Shown: one piece after another, positions 52,301 through 64,000 of the stretch
Position numbering within the stretch: position 1 is the first letter of the stretch
Layout: each line of letters begins with the position of its first letter
Assembly: GCF_022539665.2 (NCBI RefSeq)
Contig: NC_081338.1
Span: forward strand, 62,001-126,000
Direction of reading: 5' to 3'
Length of the DNA stretch: 64,000 bases
DNA from: Daphnia carinata
Lineage: Eukaryota > Arthropoda > Branchiopoda > Diplostraca > Daphniidae
Program-made: the position numbers and the translations under genes
The notes under the pieces: generated by a model
Seen by the model: the letters and a program-made list of their open reading frames with translations, nothing else
The model's database searches: none
Told to the model about the DNA's origin: nothing

Positions 52301-55300
52301 TCTATCACACTATATTCACATTGAATACACGTATATTTGATGCTGTTTGAATGTAGATATTGAAACTCACTGTATCACACTATATTCACATTGAATACAC
52401 GTATATTTGATGCTGTTTGAATGTAGATATTGAAACTCACTGTATCACACTATATTCACATTGAATACACGTATATTTGATGCTGTTTGAATGTAGATAT
52501 TGAAACTGATTCTATAACACTATATTCACATTGAATACACGTATATTTGATGCTGTTTGAATGTAGATATTGAAACTCACTGTATCACACTATATTCACA
52601 TTGAATACACGTATATTTGATGCTGTTTGAATGTAGATATTGAAACTCACTGTATAACACTATATTCACATTGAATACACGTATATTTGATGCTGTTTGA
52701 ATGTAGAGATCATGATACTGATTCTATAACACTATATTCACATTGAATACACGTATATTTGATGCTGTTTGAATGTAGATATTGAAACTCACTGTATCAC
52801 ACTATATTCACATTGAATACACGTATATTTGATGCTGTTTGAATGTAGATATTGAAACTCACTCTATCACACTATATTCACATTGAATACACGTATATTT
52901 GATGCTGTTTGAATGTAGATATTGAAACTGATTCTATAACACTATATTCACATTGAATACACGTATATTTGATGCTGTTTGAATGTAGATATTGAAACTC
53001 ACTGTATCACACTATATTCACATTGAATACACGTATATTTGATGCTGTTTGAATGTAGATATTGAAACTCACTCTATCACACTATATTCACATTGAATAC
53101 ACGTATATTTGATGCTGTTTGAATGTAGATATTGAAACTCACTGTATCACACTATATTCACATTGAATACACGTATATTTGATGCTGTTTGAATGTAGAT
53201 ATTGAAACTCACTGTATCACACTATATTCACATTGAATACACGTATATTTGATGCTGTTTGAATGTAGATATTGAAACTCATGTATCACACTATATTCAC
53301 ATTGAATACACGTATATTTGATGCTGTTTGAATGTAGATATGAAACTGATTCTATAACACTATATTCACATTGAATACACGTATATTTGATGCTGTTTGA
53401 ATGTAGATATTGAAACTCACTGTATCACACTATATTCACATTGAATACACGTATATTTGATGCTGTTTGAATGTAGATATTGAAACTGATTCTATAACAC
53501 TATATTCACATTGAATACACGTATATTTGATGCTGTTTGAATGTAGATATTGAAACTCACTGTATCACACTATATTCACATTGAATACACGTATATTTGA
53601 TGCTGTTTGAATGTAGATCATGATACTGATTCTATAACACTATATTCACATTGAATACACGTATATTTGATGCTGTTTGAATGTAGATATTGAAACTTAC
53701 TGTATCACACTATATTCACATAGAATACAGGTATATTTGATGCTGTTTGAATGTAGATATTGAAACTAAATGTATCACACTATATTCACATTGAATACAC
53801 GTATATTTGATGCTGTTTGAATGTAGATCATGAAACTGATTCTATAACACTATATTCACATTGAATACACTTATATTTGATGCTGTTTGAATGTAGATAT
53901 TGAAAATCACTGTATCACACTATATTCACATTGAATACACGTATATTTGATGCTGTTTGAATGTAGATATTAAAACTCACTGTATCACACTATATTCACA
54001 TTGAATACACGTATATTTCATACTGTTTGAATGTAGATCAAAACTGATTCTATAACACTATATTAACATTGAATACACGTATATTTGATGCTGTTTGAAT
54101 GTAGATATTGAAACTCACTGTATCACACTATATTCACATTGAATACACGTATATTTGATGCTGTTTGAATGTAGATATGAAACTGATTCTATCACACTAT
54201 ATTCACATTGAATACACGTATATTTGATGCTGTTTGAATGTAGATATTGAAACTCACTGTATCACACTATATTCACATTGAATACACGTATATTTGATGC
54301 TGTTTGAATGTAGATATTGAAACTCACTCTATCACACTATATTCACATTGAATACACGTATATTTGATGCTGTTTGAATGTAGATATTGAAACTCACTGT
54401 ATCACACTATATTCACATTGAATACACGTATATTTGATGCTGTTTGAATGTAGATATTGAAACTCAGTATATAACACTATATTCACATTGAATACACGTA
54501 TATTTGATGCTGTTTGAATGTAGATATTGAAACTCACTGTATCACACTATATTCACATTGAATACACGTATATTTGATACTGTTTGAATGTAGATCATAC
54601 AACTGATTCTATAACACTATATTCACATTGAATACACGTATATTTGATGCTGTTTGAATGTAGATATTGAAACTCACTTTCTCACAATATCTTCACATTG
54701 AAGAAACGTATATTTGATGCTGTTTGAATGTAGATATTGAAACTCACTGTATCACACTATATTCACATTGAATACACGTATATTTGATGCTGTTTGAATG
54801 TAGATCATGAAACTGATTCTATAACACTATATTCACATTGAATACACGTATATTTGATGCTGTTTGAATGTAGATATTGAAACTCACTGTATCACACTAT
54901 ATTCACATTGAATACACGTATATTTGATGCTGTTTGAATGTAGATATTGAAACTCATTCTATCACACTATATTCACATTGAATACACGTATATTTGATGC
55001 TGTTTGAATGTAGATATTGAAACTCACTGTATCACACTATATTCACATTGAATACACGTATATTTGATGCTGTTTGAATGTAGATATTGAAACTCACTGT
55101 ATCACACTATATTCACATTGAATACACGTATATTTGATGCTGTTTGAATGTAGATCATTGAAACTGATTCTATAACACTATATTCACATTGAATACACGT
55201 ATATTTGATGCTGTTTGAATGTAGATATTGAAACTCACTATATAACACTATATTCACATTGAATACACGTATATTTGATGCTGTTTGAATGTAGATATTG

Positions 55301-58300
55301 AAACTCACTGTATAACACTATATTCACATTGAATACACGTATATTTGATGCTGTTTGAATGTAGATATTGAAACTCACTTTATCACACTATATTCACATT
55401 GAATACACGTATATTTGATGCTGTTTGAATGTAGATCATGAAACTGATTCTATAACACTATATTCACATTGAATACACGTATATTTGATGCTGTTTGAAT
55501 GTAGATATTGAAACTCACTGTATCACACTATATTCACATTGAATACACGTATATTTGATGCTGTTTGAATGTAGATCATGAAACTGATTCTATAACACTA
55601 TATTCACATTGAATACACGTATATTTGATGCTGTTTGAATGTAGATATTGAAACTCACTGTATCACACTATATTCACATTGAATACACGTATATTTGATG
55701 CTGTTTGAATGTAGATCATTGAAACTGATTCTATAACACTATATTCACATTGAATACACGTATATTTGATGCTGTTTGAATGTAGATATTGAAACTCACT
55801 GTATCACACTATATTCACATTGAATACACGTATATTTGATGCTGTTTGAATGTAGATATTGAAACTCACTGTATCACACTATATTCACATTGAATACACG
55901 TATATTTGATGCTGTTTGAATGTAGATATTGAAACTCACTGTATCACACTATATTCACATTGAATACACGTATATTTGATGCTGTTTGAATGTAGATCAT
56001 GAAACTGATTCTATAACACTATATTCACATTGAATACACGTATATTTGATGCTGTTTGAATGTAGATATTGAAACTCACTGTATCAACACTATATTCACA
56101 TTGAATACACGTATATTTGATGCTGTTTGAATGTAGATCATGAAACTGATTCTATAACACTATATTCACATTGAATACACGTATATTTGATGCTGTTTGA
56201 ATGTAGATATTGAAACTCACTGTATCACACTATATTCACATTGAATACACGTATATTTGATGCTGTTTGAATGTAGATATTGAAACTCACTGTATCACAC
56301 TATATTCACATTGAATACACGTATATTTGATGCTGTTTGAATGTAGATCATTGAAACTGATTCTATAACACTATATTCACATTGAATACACGTATATTTG
56401 ATGCTGTTTGAATGTAGATATTGAAACTCACTATATAACACTATATTCACATTGAATACACGTATATTTGATGCTGTTTGAATGTAGATATTGAAACTCA
56501 CTGTATCACACATTCACATTGAATACACGTATATTTGATGCTGTTTGAATGTAGATATTGAAACTCACTTTATCACACTATATTCACATTGAATACACGT
56601 ATATTAGATGCTGTTTGAATGTAGATCATGAAACTGATTCTATAACACTATATTCACATTGAATACACGTATATTTGATGCTGTTTGAATGTAGATATTG
56701 AAACTCACTGTATCACACTATATTCACATTGAATACACGTATATTTGATGCTGTTTGAATGTAGATCATGAAACTGATTCTATAACACTATATTCACATT
56801 GAATACACGTATATTTGATGCTGTTTGAATGTAGATATTGAAACTCACTGTATCACACTATATTCACATTGAATACACGTATATTTGATGCTGTTTGAAT
56901 GTAGATATTGAAACTCACTGTATCACACTATATTCACATTGAATACACGTATATTTGATGCTGTTTGAATGTAGATCATTGAAACTGATTCTATAACACT
57001 ATATTCACATTGAATACACGTATATTTGATGCTGTTTGAATGTAGATATTGAAACTCACTATATAACACTATATTCACATTGAATACACGTATATTTGAT
57101 GCTGTTTGAATGTAGATATTGAAACTCACTGTATCACACTATATTCACATTGAATACACGTATATTTGATGCTGTTTGAATGTAGATCATGAAACTGATT
57201 CTATAACACTATATTCACATTGAATACACGTATATTTGATGCTGTTTGAATGTAGATATTGAAACTCACTGTATCACACTATATTCACATTGAATACACG
57301 TATATTTGATGCTGTTTGAATGTAGATATTGAAACTCACTGTATCACACTATATTCACATTGAATACACGTATATTTGATGCTGTTTGAATGTAGATATT
57401 GAAACTCACTGTATCACACTATATTCACATTGAATACACGTATATTTGATACTGTTTGAATGTAGATCATTGAAACTGATTCTATAACACTATATTCACA
57501 TTGAATACACGTATATTTGATGCTGTTTGAATGTAGATATTGAAACTCACTATATAACACTATATTCACATTGAATACACGTATATTTGATGCTGTTTGA
57601 ATGTAGATATTGAAACTCACTGTATCACACTATATTCACATTGAATACACGTATATTTGATGCTGTTTGAATGTAGATATTGAAACTCACTTTATCACAC
57701 TATATTCACATTGAATACACGTATATTTGATGCTGTTTGAATGTAGATCATGAAACTGATTCTATAACACTATATTAACATTGAATACACGTATATTTGA
57801 TGCTGTTTGAATGTAGATATTGAAACTCACTGTATCACACTATATTCACATTGAATACACGTATATTTGATGCTGTTTGAATGTAGATCATGAAACTGAT
57901 TCTATAACACTATATTCACATTGAATACACGTATATTTGATGCTGTTTGAATGTAGATATTGAAACTCACTGTATCACACTATATTCACATTGAATACAC
58001 GTATATTTGATGCTGTTTGAATGTAGATATTGAAACTCATTCTATCACACTATATTCACATTGAATACACGTATATTTGATGCTGTTTGAATGTAGATAT
58101 TGAAACTCACTGTATCACACTATATTCACATTGAATACACGTATATTTGATGCTGTTTGAATGTAGATATTGAAACTCACTATATAACACTATATTCACA
58201 TTAAATACACGTATATTTGATGCTGTTTGAATGTAGATATTGAAAATCACTGTATCACACTATATTCACATTGAATACACGTATATTTGATACTGTTTGA

Positions 58301-61300
58301 ATGTAGATCATGAAACTGATTCTATTACACTATATTCACATTGAATACACGTATATTTGATGCTGTTTGAATGTAGATATTGAAACTCACTGTATCACAC
58401 TATATTCACATTGAATACACGTATATTTGATGCTGTTTGAATGTAGATCATGATACTGATTCTATTACACTATATTCACATTGAATACACGTATATTTGA
58501 TGCTGTTTGAATGTAGATGAAACTCACTGTATCACACTATATTCACATTGAATACACGTATATTTGATGCTGTTTGAATGTAGATATTAAACTCACTGTA
58601 TCACACTATATTCACATTGAATACACGTATATTTGATACTGTTTGAATGTAGATCATTGAAACTGATTCTATAACACTATATTCACATTGAATACACGTA
58701 TATTTGATGCTGTTTGAATGTAGATATTGAAACTCACTATATAACACTATATTCACATTGTATACACGTATATTTGATGCTGTTTGAATGTAGATATTTA
58801 AACTCACTGTATCACACTATATTCACATTGAATACACGTATATTTGATGCTGTTTGAATGTAGATATTGAAACTCACTTTATCACACTATATTCACATTG
58901 AATACACCTATATTTGATACTGTTTGAATGTAGATCATGAAACTGATTCTATAACACTATATTCACATTGAATACACTTATATTTGATGCTGTTTGAATG
59001 TAGATATTGAAACTCACTGTATCACACTATATTCACATTGAATACACGTATATTTGATACTGTTTGAATGTAGATCATGAAACTGATTCTATAACACTAT
59101 ATTCACATTGAATACACGTATATTTGATGCTGTTTGAATGTAGATATTGAAACTCACTGTATCACACTATATTCACATTGAATACACGTATATTTGATGC
59201 TGTTTGAATGTAGATATTGAAACTCGCTCTATCACACTATATTCACATTGAATACACGTATATTTGATGCTGTTTGAATGTAGATATTGAAACTCACTGT
59301 ATCACACTATATTCACATTGAATACACGTATATTTGATGCTGTTTGAATGTAGATATTGAAACTCACTGTATCACACTATATTCACATTGAATACACGTA
59401 TATTTGATACTGTTTGAATGTAGATCATTGAAACTGATTCTATAACACTATATTCACATTGAATACACGTATATTTGATGCTGTTTGAATGTAGATATTG
59501 AAACTCACTATATAACACTATATTCACATTGAATACACGAATAATTGATGCTGTTTGAATGTAGATATTGAAACTCACTGTATCACACTATATTCACATT
59601 GAATACACGTATATTTGATGCTGTTTGAATGTAGATCATGAAACTGATTCTATTACACTATATTCACATTGAATACACGTATATTTGATGCTGTTTGAAT
59701 GTAGATATTGAAACTCACTGTATCACACTATATTCACATTGAATACACGTATATTTGATACTGTTTGAATGTAGATCATGAAACTGATTCTATAACACTA
59801 TATTCACATTGAATACACGTATATTTGATGCTGTTTAAATGTAGATATTGAAACTCACTGTATCACACTATATTCACATTGAATACACGTATATTTGATG
59901 CTGTTTGAATGTAGATATTTAAACTCACTGTATCACAATATATTCACATTGAATACACGTATATTTGATGCTGTTTGAATGTAGATATTAAAACTCAGTT
60001 TATCACACTATATTCACATTGAATACACGTATATTTGATGCTGTTTGAATGTAGATCATGAAACTGATTCTATAACACTATATTCACATTGAATACACGT
60101 ATATTTGATGCTGTTTGAATGTAGATATTGAAACTCGCTTCTATCACACTATATTCACATTGAATACACGTATATTTGATGCTGTTTGAATGTAGATATT
60201 GAAAATCACTGTATAACACTATATTCACATTGAATACACGTATATTTGATACTGTTTGAATGTAGATCATGAAACTCATTCTATAACACTATATTCACAT
60301 TGAATACACGTATATTTGATGCTGTTTGAATGTAGATATTGAAACTGATTCTATAACACTATATTCACATTGAATACACATATATTTGATGCTGTTTGAA
60401 TGTAGATATTGAAACTCAATGTATCACACTATATTCACATTGAATACACGTATATTTGATACTGTTTGAATGTAGATCATGAAACTGATTCTATTACACT
60501 ATATTCACATTGAATACACGTATATTTGATGCTGTTTGAATGTAGATATTGAAACTCACTGTATCACACTATATTCACATTGAATACACGTATATTTGAT
60601 GCTGTTTGAATGTAGATCATTGAAACTGATTCTATAACACTATATTCACATTGAATACACGTATATTTGATGCTGTTTGAATGTAGATATTGAAACTCAC
60701 TATATAACACTATATTCACATTGTATACACGTATATTTGATGCTGTTTGAATGTAGATATTTAAACTCACTGTATCACACTATATTCACATTGTATATAC
60801 GTAAATTTGATGCTGTTTGAATGTAGATATTGAAACTCACTTTATCACACTATATTCACATTGAATACACGTATATTTGATACTGTTTGAATGTAGATCA
60901 TGAAACTGATTCTATAACACTATATTCACATTGAATACACGTATATTTGATGTTGTTTGAATGTAGATATTGAAACTCACTGTATTACACTATATTCACA
61001 TTGAATACACGTATATTTGATGCTGTTTGAATGTAGATATTGAAACTCACTCTATCACACTATATTCACATTGAATACAGTATATTTGATGCTGTTTGAA
61101 TCTTGCTATTGAAACTGATTTTATAACACTATATTCACATTGAATACACGTATATTTGATGCTGTTTGAATGTAGATATTGAAACTCACTATATCACACT
61201 ATATTCACATTGAATACATGTATATTTGATGCTGTTTGAATGTAGATATTGAAACTCACTGTATCACACTATATTCACATTGAATACACGTATATTTGAT

Positions 61301-64000
61301 GCTGTTTGAATGTAGATCATGAAACTGATTCTATAACACTATATTCACATTGAATACACGTATATTTGATGTTGTTTGAATGTAGATCATGAAACTGATT
61401 CTATTACACTATATTCACATTGAATACACGTATATTTGATGCTGTTTGAATGTAGATATTGAAACTCACTGTATCACACTATATTCATATTGAATACACG
61501 TATATTTGATACTGTTTGAATGTAGATCATGAAACTGATTCTATAACACTATATTCACATTGAATACACGTATATTTGATGCTGTTTGAATGTAGATATT
61601 GAAACTCACTGTATCACACTATATTCACATTGAATACACGTATATTTGATGCTGTTTGAATGTAGATATTGAAACTCGCTCTATCACACTATATTCACAT
61701 TGAATACACGTATATTTGATGCTGTTTGAATGTAGATAATGAAACTCACTGTATCACACTATATTCACATTGAATACACGTATATTTGATGCTGTTTAAT
61801 GTAGATATTGAAAATCACTGTATCACACTATATTCACATTGAATACACGTATATTTGATACTGTTTGAATGTAGATCATAAAACTGATTCAATAACACTA
61901 TATTCACATTGAATACACGTATATTTGATGCTGTTTGAATGTAGATATTGAAATTCACTGTATTACACTATATTCACATTGAATACACATATATTTGATG
62001 CTGTTTGAATGTAGATATTGAAACTCACTGTATCACACTATATTCACATTGAATACACGTATATTTGATGCTGTTTGAATGTAGATATTGAAACTCACTG
62101 TATCACACTATATTCACATTGAATACACGTATATTTGATACTGTTTGAATGTAGATCATGAAACTGATTCTATAACACTATATTCACATTGAATACACGT
62201 ATATTTAATGCTGTTTGAATGTAGATATTCAAACTCACTATATAACACTATATTCACATTGAATACACGTATATTTGATGCTGTTTGAATGTAGATATTT
62301 AAACTCACTGTATCACACTATATTCACATTGAATACACGTATATTTGATGCTGTTTGAATGTAGATATTAAAACTCACTGTATCACACTATATTCACATT
62401 GAATACAGGTATATTTGATGCTGTTTGAATGTAGATCATGAAACTGATTCTATAACACTATATTAACATTGAATACACGTATATTTGATGCTGTTTGAAT
62501 GTAGATATTGAAACTCGCTCTATCACACTATATTCACATTGAATACACGTATATTTGATGCTGTTTGAATGTAGATATTGAAAATCACTGTATCACACTA
62601 TATTCACATTGAATACACGTATATTTGATGCTGTTTGAATGTAGATCATGAAATTGATTCTATAACACTATATTCACATTGAATACACGTATATTTGATG
62701 CTGTTTGAATGTAGATATTGAAATTCACTATATAAAACTATATTCACATTGAATACACATATATTTGATGCTGTTTGAATGTAGATATTGAAACTCAATG
62801 TATCACACTATATTCACATTGAATACACGTATATTTGATACTGTTTGAATGTAGATCATGAAACTGATTCTATTACACTATATTCACATTGAATACATGT
62901 ATATTTGATGCTGTTTGAATGTAGATATTAAAACTCACTGTATCACAGTATATTCACATTGAATACACGTATATTTAATGCTGTTTGAATGTAGATCATT
63001 GAAACTGATTCTATAACACTATATTCACATTGAATACACGTATATTTGATGCTGTTTGAATGTAGATATTGAAACTCACTATATAACACTATATTCACAT
63101 TGAATACACGTATATTTGATGCTGTTTGAATGTAGATATTTAAACTCACTGTATCACAATATATTCACATTGAATACACGTATATTTGATGCTTTTTGAA
63201 TGTAGATATTGAAACTCACTTTATCACACTATATTCTTATTGAATAAAGGTATATTTGATACTGTTTGAATGTAGATCATGAAACTGATTCTATAACACT
63301 ATATTTACATTGAATACACGTATATTTGATGTTGTTTGAATGTAGATATTGAAACTCACTGTATTACACTATATTCACATTGAATACACGTATATTTGAT
63401 GCTGTTTGAATTTAGATATTGAAACTCACTGTATCATACTATATTCACATTGAATACATGTATATTTGATGCTGTTTGAATGTAGATATTGAAACTCACT
63501 GTATCACACTATATTCACATTGAATACACGTATATTTGATACTGTTTGAATGTAGATCATGAAACTGATTCTATAACACTATATTCACATTGAATACACG
63601 TATATTTGATGTTGTTTGAATGTAGATCATGAAACTGATTCTATTACACTATATTCACATTGAATACACGTATATTTGATGCTGTTTGAATGTAGATATT
63701 GAAACTCACTGTATCAAACTATATTCATATTTAATACACGTATATTTGATACTGTTTGAATGTAGATCATGAAACTGATTCTATAACACTATATTCACAT
63801 TGAATACACGTATATTTGATGCTGTTTGAATGTAGATATTGAAACTCACTGTATCACACTATATTCATATTAAATACACTTAATTTTGATACTGTTTAAA
63901 TATAGATATTACACTATATTCACATTGAATACACGTATATTTGATTCTCTTTTAAAGTATTTTATGAAACTGATTCTATAACACTATATTCACATTGAAT
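46304..64000 (+). repeat. 70-bp satellite, array segment 4 (runs off the right edge)
   Basis: About 253 monomers. Roughly 50.1-58.2 kb is very uniform (GATGCTG, type B tails dominant, with A/B dimers in places). 46.3-50 kb and 58.2-64 kb hold more GATACTG monomers, AACTGATTCTATTAC tails and indels, with some short monomers at the far right (63.9 kb). Three-monomer (210-bp) periods give open frames of about 68 codons on the minus strand, which are not genes. Confidence 0.98.

Noticed and set aside
46304-64000. Repeated minus-strand open frames of about 68 codons in the satellite
   Set aside because: A 70-bp unit passes through all three frames every 210 bp. The frames are a by-product of the period and recur with every three monomers.

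Overview
The window is eukaryotic, most likely an arthropod and plausibly a cladoceran crustacean such as Daphnia. The evidence is small introns with GT/AG borders, an AT-rich base composition, a Vav-type host gene at the left edge, and abundant Metaviridae (Gypsy) and BEL/Pao elements. Species assignment is inference. Only one host gene is visible in its normal setting: the 5' exons of Vav on the minus strand (1-771). Everything from 1809 on is mobile or repetitive.

Layout: (a) 1-1808, Vav 5' end plus non-coding DNA with a faint degenerate repeat. (b) 1809-15193, a complete 13.4-kb Gypsy-type LTR element with 201-bp LTRs and four ORFs: gag, pol, a very large envelope-like glycoprotein, and an ankyrin-repeat protein. 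Splice signals sit where subgenomic mRNAs for ORF3 and ORF4 would need them. (c) 15194-64000, one continuous ~70-bp satellite array (about 30 kb of satellite in this window, running off the right end) interrupted by three transposons. Each of the three has intact target-site duplications (TSDs), so the satellite reads continuously once they are removed.

The three insertions are as follows. At 16789-22693 there is a KDZ/Zisupton-type DNA element (8-bp TSD) built from two diverged, head-to-head-facing (inverted) copies. At 31938-36424 there is a MULE-like element (9-bp TSD, 175-bp terminal inverted repeats with internal inverted 14-mers) that carries a multi-exon, frameshifted fragment of a JADE/Rhinoceros family gene, that is, a Pack-MULE-like capture. 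At 38009-46303 there is a young BEL/Pao LTR element (5-bp TSD CTATA, LTRs differing at about 3 sites in 394 bp) with a fused gag-pol and an extra small ORF downstream of pol that resembles the gag zinc-knuckle module.

The strongest candidates for undescribed biology are the four-ORF Gypsy element, with its ricin-B-like segments in the envelope and an IkB-like ankyrin protein; the Pack-MULE with the captured JADE fragment; the BEL 3' zinc-knuckle ORF; and the composite KDZ inverted pair. No rRNA, tRNA gene or CRISPR array was seen. All homology calls are by eye from motifs and were not checked by database search.
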